From Margaritifera margaritifera (taxonomy: Eukaryota; Mollusca; Bivalvia; Unionida; Margaritiferidae), in contig JAQPZY010001684.1 of the NCBI GenBank assembly GCA_029931535.1, positions 6,541,501-6,605,500 on the forward strand: 64,000 nucleotides of DNA. Direction: 5' to 3'. Position 1 is the stretch's first letter, and each line of letters starts with the position of its first letter. This document shows positions 1 to 11,283 of the stretch, in pieces. Position numbers and translations under genes: made by a program. The notes beneath the pieces were generated by a model, which had not been told where the DNA came from, did not search any database, and saw nothing but the letters and a program-made list of their open reading frames with translations.

Positions 1-87
1 TTCATTAATGTTTACATGTTATTTGTTTTTACAGAGAACATTTTTAAATATGTTTAAAAATAGTTTTGGTAAAGAAAGACCCTCTAT

Positions 88-90
<3 letters not shown>

Positions 91-152
<62 letters not shown>
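91..152. repeat. (TA)n microsatellite
   Basis: About 31 uninterrupted AT dinucleotides. The Tyr-Ile repeat frame read across it is an artefact. Confidence 0.95.
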
Positions 153-154
<2 letters not shown>

Positions 155-405
155 AAATGTCAGGGAGCATCTCAAAATAACCTTCCCTCTGACTCACGCT
201 CTCAACAAACATACTTACGAAAAAACTTTGCACTGACGCCTCCCTGTCACTTGTCGTAAAGTTACGTAAAAGTGTAAGCGAAACTTACGAAAAAACGTAC
301 GTAATTCTCGTTAGTGAAACACCCCTAATCACGTACGAAAGTCGTACGTAAAAACTGACGAAAATCTTGGACGTATGTTGTTTTGTGAAACGGTGCCCAG
401 AAGGA
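155..405. repeat. CpG-containing 'acttacgaaaaaac' repeat patch, probable dispersed element
   Basis: Variants of 'cttacgaaaaaac', 'acgtacg' and 'tacgtaaaa' recur several times, and the patch ends in 'ttgtgaaacggtgcccag' after an earlier 'gtgaaacacccct'. The density of ACGT/TCGTA words is unlike the flanks. It looks like part of a dispersed repeat; ends and class cannot be fixed. Confidence 0.4.
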
Positions 406-1659
406 CATGTACTATTGAAACAAATGTGACATGTACCACGGAAACAAAATGTGACTCAAAGTAGTTAGGGTAAAGGGCGGGAAAGAGACTGTGTACTTTG
501 CTCTAATTGTATTTTGCTTGACGACTGACAGTAAACACGTACGAGGGGAAATCGACATTGGGGTAGATTACACATACATCTCAATATTGTGTATACCTGA
601 CGATGTTATATATATAATGAGATAATATTTCGGAACCGTTATGATTTTTTGAAATAATGGATTCTTTGATGGATCGACAGATTTGTCAAACATTGATATC
701 ACAGTAGAAGAAACACTAATTTTTGAAAAGTATAACGTTTTATAAACCTTAATTAAAAAAACTAAAAACAATCCAGCCTTATTTTTTGATGGCAGTCAAC
801 AATTCATGTCAAAGATCACTGAGTAGGAAACATCAGTTTTTGATAGGTGGAAGGCTCTTTAAATCTTGATTTTTTTTTACTGACAGAGCTTTGTTTTCTG
901 ATAGCCGTTGAGACTAAGCAATGTTACTGATAAATTTGTCCTTGCCTGAGATTTACATATTGGTTCTTTTATAAGAATCTTATCCTTTCCTAAGGCACAT
1001 GTTTCAATCAACTTGGGGGGTGGGGATGCAAAGCTGAAAGATTTCTGATGATTAGCTGATTGCTGGAAGAGGGCATTTTGTATCGCTATTATTTTTATGT
1101 AACGAACCTTAGATTGTCACGAACGGAAAGTCGAAGAGAACACTTCGATCATAGGCAGAGCAAATATGAGTCTCTATCTCTTTTTCTCTCTACATATGGC
1201 GATAGAAACAATCAATGCTTTTTATCAAATTGAAAGTAATAAAAACATTGTAGCGTCTTATTTTCAATATATGTTATTTTGATATAAACAACTGTTATAA
1301 TGATCCCAGGGAAAATTCTTGTAATGAATAGTAGTGTTAACTGCATTAAACTCTCTATCGTGATCGTTGACAACGGTCGAATGATACGGTATATCGTCTT
1401 TCTCTATAATGGCATTTACAAAAACTTCGATTAGAAATTAAGAAAACAATAAGTGCGTCTCACGTCATGACGCGACTTTGAACTTTGTGACCTTTGTGAC
1501 CTGTTTGATTTTTGACATCATGGCGTTTTAAAGAAAGCTTCCGGTATGGAAAGGAATAATTACGAAGTCTAAGTAAATACTTTCGTTGTTTCAATTATGT
1601 GTATAATCTGCTTTAAATATATGAATTTATCACATGGATACTGTGTTATTTAGATTTAT
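406..1659. other. No recognisable gene
   Basis: AT-rich single-copy-looking DNA. Only short random frames are present (longest 67 codons, low complexity). No motif, repeat or RNA gene was recognised. Confidence 0.6.
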
Positions 1660-1793
1660 ATTTGTTTGGTTTGGTGTTTTAAGGCACAGGAACGCGAGTA
1701 GGAGGTTATTTAGTACCGAGGCAATTGGAGTAAAGTGCCTTGCCCACGGTCGCGAGTATGAGACGCTAACCACTGAGCCACGGTGGCTCCTAT
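1660..1793 (-). mobile_element. Same SINE family, inverted copy with internal deletion
   Basis: Read on the minus strand it starts 'ccaccgtggctcagtggtta' (box A), then passes directly to the body 'gggcaaggcactttactcc' and the tail 'aaaacaccaaaccaaac'. The box B region seen in the copy at 3.6 kb is missing, so this copy is internally deleted and could not be a Pol III template of the same kind. Confidence 0.7.
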
Positions 1794-3611
1794 TTAAATT
1801 TATGTATCCATATAATACTTTCCAGTATTTTACATGTTTAATAACGTCTAATGACATAACGAATGACGGCATGACGACATATAAGGTAAAGGTGAAATGA
1901 CCAAGGCATCCGAATGAAATTTAAAGTCAATTCTTTATACTATTTTTGCGGTTCTTATCGAGTAACATCACATTTTGTTTGGTCATGTGATACATATTAT
2001 ATAATCTTACATTTGAGATTATTTCAAACAAAATTTATGAAATACGTTGAATAGTTTCAATCTTTTGTGAATCTTTAATCATTCAACTCGTTTTATAGAT
2101 TTCAATTGAAATCTGCACTCGTGTAAAACCATCCATTGTTGTTCATATAATTTTGCATGTCATTATAATCTTTTATTGAAATGCACTTTGGTTACAAAAG
2201 AGACAACTTCATTTTGCCCTAAGATTTGTCCGTCAATTTATTATTTATTTCATCACTAGTAGGCTTTACAAATGCAGACAATCCAACTAGCTTGACCTTT
2301 ATTTCACCGTTTGGGAACTGTACATGAGGGCTATTTCTCTATCTCGTCCGTGCGTAGCTATGGAAACGTTATTTAAATGCTCTCCTGACCGGCGTGGAGC
2401 TTTGATTTGCACTGACATCAGCAGTCGTCTATAATGTTGTGTTCTGTTTATCTGCAGTCTAAATTTGAGAGTATTATACGAGAATAGCAAATAAACACGC
2501 CTGTAAAATGAGCAAGCTCGAAATTTTACATTTTCAAACTAGAGTTTTTCTTTTATTCGTTGATGAATAATTACAAGTTTGTGAATTAGTAACCTATAAT
2601 ATATACATTCTTCAGATCAAGATCCAAATTTCATTTTTATAGTATGATGTTTTTTATGCTTACTTTCCAGATTAATGCTAAAATTCTTTAACAAAAAATA
2701 AAGGAAAATCTTATTTGTAAAACATTGGTAGTTTTATTCAGCAAAGCCCCCCAAAAAAGAAAATTACACTCTACATGCAAAAATAAAATTGAATAATGCC
2801 TAATGCGTTCGTTTGCATTTTAAGATACATTTAAATTTCTAGGCTTTGTTCTTCATGTACAAGTTGGTAAAGAAATAAGTTAGTTGCAGCATCAAAACGA
2901 GGGAGGCGTTAAAGCAGAAACAAATCCCTGTATAGTTAGTTTTAGTTCAAAGGCATAAAGTTGAAGATCCAAGTTTCAGGTGACTTACATTAAACTCCAG
3001 CACATAGGTGTAAATAGCATGATTTCAATTGAAATAAGCACGTTATGTTACACAAGGACTGATTTTGGAAAGCAGTTTCTTGTGCATATAAATCATGTTT
3101 TGGTGAAATAACTTCTACTTCTTTTAATTAAAATAAAAATTTTAAAAAGATCAATGGAAAAAAAAATTGAAGAAAACTGTATGTGCACAGAGTCGGCACA
3201 ATTAATGTACTCTTTTTCCGACTCACTATTAACCAATAAGCGTTAGACTGTGTCAGAATCTGTGAAAAAATTAAATTCAGATTCTTTTCTTTTAATCAAA
3301 CTTTTGTTTACCTTCGAGAGGGAAGGAAAATTAATTAGAAGGAAAACTGTTATCTGCACAAATATACATATAATACTACAAGCAAAGCACAGCACACTTG
3401 TTGTGAATTAAGGCAAAATTTGACAGTAATAACTATTAGTAGGGAGATTTTGTTTTTAATTATCGATACTTAAAATGCTATTATGAACGATAAAGTAGAA
3501 AAATATCATTTTACATGTACCTTTTAAAACGGGCTTTTGTGTACAGTCACTTGCGATATGTAGATAATTGCGACTTTTTGTAAATAATTAATGTCTTGGT
3601 TGAATTTTACC
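1794..3611. other. No recognisable gene
   Basis: AT-rich non-coding DNA between the two SINE copies. No domain, tandem repeat or convincing splice/exon pattern was seen on either strand. Confidence 0.6.
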
Positions 3612-3800
3612 ATCCACAGTGGCTCAGTGGTTAGCATTCAGGAGTTGCGACCGAAAGACTTGGGGTTCGAATCCTGCTATAGGATCAGCCTGGATCGGCT
3701 ACACTAGTGTGTCCCTGGGTCAGGCACTTTACCCCAATTGACTCAGCACTAAATAACCCACTTGTGTTGCTTTGCCACAAAACACCAAACCGAAAGAAAC
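3612..3800 (+). mobile_element. tRNA-derived SINE, full-looking copy
   Basis: A Pol III box A-like 'tggctcagtggttagca' lies at about 3619 and a box B 'ggttcgaatcc' at 3664, the spacing of a tRNA head. A body with 'ggtcaggcactttacccca' follows, with a tail ending in 'aacaccaaaccgaaag'. The body resembles a segment shared by several marine-invertebrate SINEs. It shares head and tail with the inverted copy at 1660-1793. Confidence 0.8.
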
Positions 3801-4120
3801 TATGTTAGATTTTTGTTCAGAATTATGGGATGTCCTTGAGTTTAATAAAATACCAGCTATATAATGCGTTCACAATATCAGTGTCCCGGCAATGAATATA
3901 AACCGCACATCAACTTTTAAATTTAGGAATGTCGCAGTAATGCATGTTCTGAATGGTCTCTTTGTCAGTATGTTTTATGCAGTTGGTCCATTTGCACCAA
4001 AATATGCTTTACCAATTGTGGTGTAATTAACAAGATGTGAAACACAGACTAACGCCAACATTGTGTATGAATATCTGGAACGTACCCTAGGAATTTATTG
4101 ATAATTTTGAACATTGAAAA

Positions 4121-4221
<101 letters not shown>

Positions 4222-4229
4222 CTTTTTTT

Positions 4230-5627
4230 TTTCATTTCTCCCGTAACCTTGCTGGTCGTAGGGGCGCCACTGATGACTTTGCGACAATCTCTCTTCATTT
4301 TGCCCTGTTCTCCATTGCTCTTTGGGACTTTGCAAAGTCCATGTTTGTCCACTCTTTGATATTGTCTTCCCATCTCTTCTTCTGTCTGCCTCGTTTGTTC
4401 TTTCCTCTCACTGTGCCCTGTAGGATTGTCTTTGACAGGCCAGTTGAGCGTGAGACGTGACCATACCATCTTAGTTTGCGTTTCTTTACAGTGGTGAGCA
4501 GATCTTCATAAGGTCCAATTGCAACGTGGATTTTAGTGCCCACCTCCGCATTAGAGACGTTGTCTAAGTATGAGATTTTCAGGATCCTTCGATAACATCT
4601 CATCTCTAGGGCATGGATTCTTCTCTCTAATTTTGCTGTTAGGGTCCATGTCTCACATGCATATAGGAATATGGACATGACGAGGGAGCGCATAAGCTGT
4701 TGCTGTCTTTCCAAATAGGCTTCAGCCTAGCTAGAGCAGCTGTTGTTTGCTCAATCCTGGAAAGAACCTCAGGTTTTGAACCTTCATCAGAGGCGATAGC
4801 ACCTAGGTACTTGAAGCTTGTTACTGTGCCCAGCTTCTGTCCATTCACTCTTATTTCCTTTTGGATTCCACTTGGGTTGTTTGTCATTAGGTTTGTCTTT
4901 TCAGTGTTGATCTCCATCCAATATCTTAGTGATGCTTGATTGAAACGGTTCACTAAGGTTTCCATTTCTTCTTCATCTCCTGATAAGCCATCGATATCAT
5001 CAACGAAGCGCAGGTTGGTGATTGTTCTGCCTCCAACACTGACACTGCCCTCATGGTCTTCCAAGGCGTCGGACTTGATCCTTTCCAGGTAGATGTTGAA
5101 GAGAGTGGGTGAGAGAAGGCACCCCTGTCTGACTCCGACTGTGGTTCTGAACCAGTCTCCAGTGTTGCCATTGACGAGAACTGTACTAGTCGCCTTGTCA
5201 TACAGAGTTTCTATAGTGCGGATTAGTTTTGCCTTTATGTTGTATATCCGCATGGTGGCCCACAAGGCTGCATGCCATACCTTGTCGAAAGCCAATGAAG
5301 ACATGATAGAGGTTTTGTTGATGCTGGAGAGGATTCTAAGATTGAAGATCTGTTTTGTAGTGCTACGTCCTGCTCTGAAACCTGCCTGTTCTTCCGCAAT
5401 AATGTGCTCTGCTTGGGGTTTCAGTCTGTTGAGGATGATTTTAAGCATAGCCTTGCTTGGATAACTGATTCTCCTGTTTGCCAAATTTGGTTGCAGATTG
5501 TTGTGAGGACATCTATCATAGAAGTTCCTCCTGCTTGAACAAGTTCTGCTGGTATATTGTCTACCCCAGCTGACTTCCCCTTCTTTAGTACCTGTAGTAT
5601 AAACCTGTTTGAAGTGGAGAGTAACAT
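4230..5627 (-). pseudogene. Broken non-LTR retrotransposon (LINE) reverse transcriptase, RTE-like
   Basis: Three overlapping frames read right to left give pieces of one reverse transcriptase. The N-terminal part (5627-5421) has 'GKSAGVDNIPAELV'. The central part (5484-4639) has 'AEEQAGFRAGRSTT', 'VGVRQGCLLSPTLFN' and the motif C equivalent 'LRFVDDID'. The C-terminal part (4714-4295) has 'LRWYGHVSR' and 'GRQKKRWEDNIKEWT', common at the end of RTE-like LINE ORFs in cnidarians and molluscs. The copy is dead: the segment between the first two pieces is shortened, the motif A region carrying the first catalytic Asp is damaged ('IMSSLAFDKVWHA'), and at least three frame changes occur. The apparent 3' end runs into a long (TA)n tract at 4125-4211. 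The 5' end and endonuclease are absent. Clade placement is from memory of motif style only. Confidence 0.85.
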
Positions 5628-5981
5628 CAGGTACGCAAACTATATCACTTTAAAACTTTGTCAAAGAAAACGAACGAATTTAAGTACCTTATTAGATACG
5701 ACTGCTTTATAATACGTACTATTATTAAGTAACTGCAAACTTGACAAGGGTTTTATCGGCAACTGTCCATTGTGTATTTGTTATTGTGATTGATTGTTTG
5801 ATTGAATGATTGACCGATTGTCCTGCTATTAGACTTCAGTATGGCATAACAAGTTCCGGAATAGTGCATCACTCTGGAGATCATACCAGTTAGCTGGATT
5901 TAAGCGTTTATGGCAGGTCAATTATTATTTTTGTTGACAAAAAAGAATAATGTCTTTATTGGATAATACATGTATGAATCT

Positions 5982-5990
5982 TCTCTCTCC

Positions 5991-6029
<39 letters not shown>
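5982..6029. repeat. (CT)n microsatellite
   Basis: Interrupted CT run with a few CCCT interruptions at its left end. Confidence 0.9.
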
Positions 6030-6031
<2 letters not shown>

Positions 6032-7844
6032 TGCAAATTAAATGTTGAAAATAGAAGCGAATGTTTGCGTTTACCATACTATGTATTTAGTGGTGACTTT
6101 CTATTTTTCAAGCCGCTTTAGCTGAATGACGCAATCAACATTGTTTCTATTGCAATTTGTAGAACGTTTTCTATCAATTTCAACACAAAAATACTAGTAT
6201 ACTAAAAATAAAATAAAATAAAAAAAGAACATAACTTATCTGATTAACCAAACTGACGACCCTAGTTATAGCTACAGCTCTGACGGCTGATGTAACAGCC
6301 TTGACGTTCTGTAATTCCAGAAGTAAAGTACAGGGGTCAAACTGATCTATGATAGTATATGTATGTATAAAATTAGTGGATGGGGATAATTTTCTAATAT
6401 ATACTTGCAAACAATTTATCCTTTTGTATTGTTTTGACGCTAATAATGACAAAGATACACTACAATATCACACTACTCTCACAGCTCACTTTCGAGGTCA
6501 CTTAAAGTATACAGCTGGCGATTCATAGTACCTTGTAAAGGTGTTTTATATCGCTGATTGCTATTGTACAGGGAACGTGAAGGAAATTTTAAACAGTTTT
6601 CCGATCTACATTTCTCATTCTGTGTAAAACGTACTTAAAAAAGACAAGTAGGAATGTCAAATACAGTTACGGTATATAGGCTGGTCCCGTAGAACATTCT
6701 GTGCATTTTGGCTATTATTAAAAAGCTATTTAGATTTGGAAGGCAAAGAAAGCTTAGCAATACCTGATTGACATCATTGTATTTGTAGACAGATTGGTGT
6801 TTGGTGTGTTAATATTTTGTATAATGTTTAAATGAGACTTCCTTCGCAACAACAGAACTATGGATGCAAGCATAATGCCTGGTCTGTAAATCAGTCATCA
6901 GATCATTAATGGAAGGAGGCATATGTGTGTAAAAGCACATTGAATACATACATCAGTTTATGACTTGCTTGCACATATTGTCGATTGCGATGATGTTTGT
7001 AATGAAATATTTCTTGTTGTGATTGATCATCTTGATGATAAATGTTCGACTTCTATCTATCTCTCTACTGAACTTATATGCACGTAACTTCCAAATTCGG
7101 TTTTGTCGTAATTCGATGCCACTATAACTGGATCTGCGACAAGTTGCGTAACCTTTCTCCCCTGTTTTGAAGACTAAGTATGATATAATAGGGGCGGGTA
7201 TAGTTCATTTAATAATACAGATATTTTATATCAAGCAATTCTTTCCAATAGCGTACATATGTGAAGTCTCACCGTAAACGGGGTGTTTGACCTTACATTC
7301 AGACACATTCAGGTGGGGTAATTACGCAACTTTGGTACAATTCAATAAGGATTTTTAACGTATTTTCAATACCAGTTTCATGTACTTCTTTAATATGACG
7401 TGTCGTGGATTTATTTGCTTGTATTGGATATGTACATAATGATAGTATCTTGAGTTTCCCCATCAATATTGACACACATGTGGGAAATATTAATACAAAT
7501 AGCATGGACTATTATATACACCGTCAAGAGTAGCAAAGTTTTTATCATTTGATGTTGGATCTAAAGGGAGGTAATAATTTTTGGAAACATGTAATTTGAT
7601 AGCACAGATCTCTTTACAAGTTTTCCACCGGACAATCGATGACATGTTTTTTTTTTATCGCCAGCTTTGGAGGAAAGATATACTCCAAAATCACGAAACA
7701 AGCACCAAGTGTGTCAACAGGGACCTTCAAACAAATCATGGTTTTACATTGTTCTGGGCTAAACTTGTTCTTGGAAGCAAGATTTTACCATTTTTCCAAC
7801 AGAGGACGTCCTCGGTTGGAGGCGTGTCCTCATTACGTTAGTGT

Positions 7845-7882
<38 letters not shown>
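7845..7882. repeat. (CA)n microsatellite
   Basis: Uninterrupted CA run of about 19 units. Confidence 0.95.
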
Positions 7883-7883
<1 letters not shown>

Positions 7884-8795
7884 GTAATCTTGGTGTTTTC
7901 ATTTTTGTCTTTTCGCCGCCAGCGAGAGGAGCACCACTGATGCCAATAATCAATATTCCACTTGTTAAAGCTATCTGTCGAATACCAGTTACTGGTACCA
8001 CACGGCCTAGCCGTGGGTTACCAGAATTTAGAACGCAGAAAACATCAGACGAGAACTCCGCAGTCATACACTAAACAAATGAAGATTATATTGCACACAT
8101 AGTCCAGGTATATAAACAAGCACTCAGTGGAACGCAGGAGGTTGAATACAATTGCGAAATGCAGAGCACAAGTGGAAATCATGAGTAAAAGATAAATTTT
8201 GGACTCTTGAATGGCGTAATGCCACCTTAAATTAGTTGTCTTTTTTAAGTAAGCAAATCTTTATATTAGATTTTTATGTTATTTTCTGGGATATTGGATC
8301 CTTTACCTTTAAATGGTGAAATGCCATCCTGAATCTTCCACATTCCCAGACCGTTTTGGACATTTTAGTGTCGTAAAGGCACTGTAAATTTGTTAAATGG
8401 TATAATAAGAAAATTCCCATATAATCTAGAGTATGTAATTTTAATATTTATAATCAATTCATTAATATGATACGTTTTCTACGTTAATCCTCCTTAATTC
8501 ATCTGCGACGTAACGCATTCATTGGATATGTAGTTTCATTTCCATTGGGTAACAAATGATGTAATATGATTACCCGAGTAAGATAATATTATAAATATTA
8601 AAGTTCGTGCATATTAGTTAGGATAGATATGCAGACTTATATTTAAAGAGTTTTTATTCATATAATATTGTTTTCACGTATTCTCGCTGTTAGTCGCATA
8701 TCGGAAATCATTTAGTGTTATTGTGCAACGCATACGGAGAAACATACTAGCAGCATTTTAGATCATATGTTTTTGGTTTTGTTCATGCAGTAATT

Positions 8796-9255
8796 TTATT
8801 TCAGACTAAACTCGTTGCAAAAGCGCTCGTAGTCAATCATATCAATGCTGTTTGGTCTGGAAGGAGGCACCGCAACTGGGTGAGAATCCTTTTCACCTGG
8901 TAGTAAACGTGGAGCTGGTAAAAGCACCATCACTGACAGGGTCCCTGGTAACAGATGGTCGCTAACGCCACAGCTGCTGGTCACGCACCAAACAGTAAAT
9001 TTCACTTGATTCTGCCAAAAATTCATCTCAACGGCTGCATTGTTGGAGTTCCAGTTATCTACTACAGTTCTGGATTCAGCTAAGGTTAGACCAAAGTTAT
9101 TGGCAATGTCAGTAAATTTGGTCTCAAACGAAGCGCTAGGCGTTCCACTGGGCGTTCCACCATACATATACACGTCGATGTTAAGCAACAGTTCTTGAAT
9201 ATGTGCTCTTTTGGTATTGTTATACTTAAAGGCGCCGCCGGCGCTGTATTTTGCG
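8796..9255 (-). pseudogene. Possible major-capsid-like fragment of a Polinton/Maverick-type element
   Basis: A minus-strand frame ends at a stop near 8796. Its convincing part runs to about 9255; its reading further up to 9377 looks non-homologous. Visible features are 'NFWQNQVKFTVWCVTS' followed by 'CGVSDHLLPG', and a C-terminus 'DYERFCNEF'. The hydrophobic/aromatic block with Trp-Cys resembles what I remember of C-terminal parts of double-jelly-roll capsid proteins encoded by Polintons. The adjacent penton-like frame supports this. The two frames are on opposite strands and nearly touch, which suggests an inversion or rearranged copy. The N-terminal majority of a capsid protein is missing. 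It could instead be an unrelated transposon ORF. Confidence 0.4.
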
Positions 9256-9439
9256 TCGCTATTAAAGCAAAATACTTGTGTCAATACCATCGATTTCACA
9301 CTAATGCTGAAAATGTACGTTGTACTGACCAATCCTCTAGTCGGGCCCGTGGCTTTAGCACAAGTGACATGCACCAACTCAAATTCACGCGTAGCTCTCC
9401 AAGCAATTTGCTACAAAAAAGCATGGTTCAACATTTCGG

Positions 9440-9990
9440 CTGCGCTTCGTAACTATATATTTTGTGCTGGTTCCACTTCGCCGAAAAGACTACCAAAACC
9501 TGGTAGGGTACATGACATCTTGCTGGATGTTATTATCATTCCGGATGGGTATTATAACGTACATACGCTCGAAAAAGTAATTCAGGCTACCGTTCCTGGA
9601 TTGACTGCAAACTACAACGAGGAAACCGGGAGGGTCAGCATCACCAAAAATTTCCCAAATCTATACGCTGCGTCTTGACGTGCTGGTAGCACTCACCTTT
9701 AGTTCGACGACGTCGAGATTTTCGTGGAAGTCATAGTAAAAGTTGTACCTAATCTACCTGCATTCGTCAATCTCCCGCAGCTTTATGTCCACCAGATCAA
9801 AAAAAAAAAAAAAAAAAAACACAACTGGGAGTATTCTTGATGGGAAAAACAGTACTGCTACAAGTTATTCCTGTGGATGGTGAGTCCTACGGGGAGACGC
9901 GTACTGTCTCCTATTGAATACAACATTGGAGCAGATCACATGAAAGCGGCATATATGAGCTCACGATATGTATCTTATAAAAAAATAAAA
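9440..9990 (+). pseudogene. Decayed penton/minor-capsid-like gene of a Polinton/Maverick-type element
   Basis: In adenovirus-related and Polinton elements this protein forms the vertex (penton) jelly roll. Frame 1 (about 9440-9678) carries 'IIPDGYYNVHTLEKVI' and a beta-strand-like 'GRVSIT', the usual N-terminal pattern of Polinton minor capsid proteins. After a stop and frame change, about 9720-9810 reads a 'LPQLYVHQI'-like strand. About 9838-9970, in another frame and past a stop, reads 'LLQVIPVDGESYGE', matching the family's C-terminal strand pattern. An A-rich run (9800-9819) separates two of the pieces. There are several stops and frame changes, so this is a fossil. No DNA polymerase, integrase, ATPase or protease was found nearby. 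Confidence 0.6.
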
Positions 9991-10083
9991 AATAAAAATA
10001 AAAAAAAACAATCACCAGTTAATATGCTGTGGTGCACTGCCACTCTTGTGACTAAGCATTAGTAGGCTTTCCGCTGCCACACC

Positions 10084-10320
10084 TTGAGTCTACGTGGTCC
10101 TGGCTTCTTTGGTGGCGGTGCTACAGCGTTTGCCGCTGCTTCCGGGCCATCGCTTCCCTTTAGTGGCGACAACCGCTCTGCAGGCGAAACGTCAGCGTAC
10201 ATAACAAAGGCAGACCTTGCCAAGTATGTGAACTGGCGGCATCAGGAGGATGTTGTATACTTAAAGGCCAACAAAATCACGTCAGTTGGTGGTAGAAATC
10301 CAAAGGACAAGGTTCGATAA
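10084..10320 (+). pseudogene. Unrecognised frame next to the capsid remnants
   Basis: Open for about 78 codons with a Gly/Ala/Ser-rich start ('GPGFFGGGATAFAAA') and a more structured second half ('AYITKADLAKYVNWRHQ'). GC content and codon texture are higher than in the surrounding DNA and similar to the two capsid-like frames, so it may be a third gene remnant of the same element. I do not recognise the family. Confidence 0.35.
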
Positions 10321-10343
10321 GGGCCGATTTTGTCCTCCACATT

Positions 10344-10508
10344 AGCAATGAATTAAAGTGTCTCTATGAGTATTTGTTATTGTTATGCCATATCCACTAG
10401 CGATGAATTAAAGTGTCTCTATGAGTATTTGTTATTGGTATGCCATATCCACTAGCGATGAATTAAAGTGTCTCTATGAGTATTTGTTATTGTTATGCCA
10501 TATCCACT
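10344..10508. repeat. Tandem repeat, 3 x 55 bp
   Basis: Three near-identical 55 bp units starting 'agcgatgaattaaagtgtct' and ending 'atgccatatccact'. They differ at only a few positions and lie directly downstream of the capsid-like remnants. Confidence 0.95.
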
Positions 10509-11205
10509 ATTTGTCTACTGCAACATAAGACAACTTGATATAATAGAATAATGTGAACTTAATACTTAGTTTTGTTCCTAAATAGCCTTCTGTTCCATCA
10601 AAAACTCAAATTTCATCTGATTTCGACATCTTCAAAGTCCTCAAAAACTAGCAGCGCAGTCGAGAACACGTTTGATTTTTTTGAGAGAAGATACTTTTTG
10701 TAACCATTTAACACATATGCAAATTTTACATATCTTCTTGTTTGCTCTTATCCCTAACGAACAGAAAAATGAAGACAAGCTGCTTTTTTTAGATCACCTG
10801 TTACATGTCCGTCGCCATATAGACCTACTTCACAGTACCACTAAAATGGCATTTTATGTTTCTTTAAAGTAAACTGATATTCAAATGTCGATTGCAGTTG
10901 GTATGGGAGATCTTATTCTTTTCTTCTGCTGCAGGTCATCTTCTGTGGACTTCTTTTGCGCAAATCATATTTAATGGTAATATTTGGATGAGAGTAACTA
11001 AATATAGAAGAGACGCATGAAAGAATGAGATCCACAGCAACAACAAAAACAAGAAGCAGTCGATTATGCCATTTTTGACTAAAATTATCTGAAAAAAGGA
11101 ATGATAGTAATGATGGTAAGAAATGCAAATTACCATGTATTTTGTCATTACTTTGATCATTTTAAGTTCCACGTATTATATTATATATATTGTACCCTTC
11201 TATAC
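10509..11205. other. No recognisable gene
   Basis: AT-rich; short frames only, no homology seen. Confidence 0.6.
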
Positions 11206-11227
11206 TAATATATATATATATATATAT

Positions 11228-11275
<48 letters not shown>
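11206..11275. repeat. (TA)n microsatellite
   Basis: TA run with one 'aga' interruption near 11228. Confidence 0.95.

Positions 11276-11283
<8 letters not shown>

Larger units (their letters stand above)
5628..8795. other. Non-coding stretch with two microsatellites
   Basis: Contains a (CT)n tract at 5982-6029 and a (CA)n tract at 7845-7882. On the minus strand 7910-8067 is open for about 55 codons with a hydrophobic patch, but matches nothing known to me. No gene supported. Confidence 0.55.

Noticed and set aside
3612..3690. tRNA gene
   Set aside because: Box A and box B are present but there is no intact acceptor stem or cloverleaf, and the segment continues into a SINE body shared with a second copy.
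7759..8067. 102-codon minus-strand frame with a hydrophobic stretch
   Set aside because: Half of it is (CA)n-derived Val-Cys repeat; the rest has no recognised family or splice signals.
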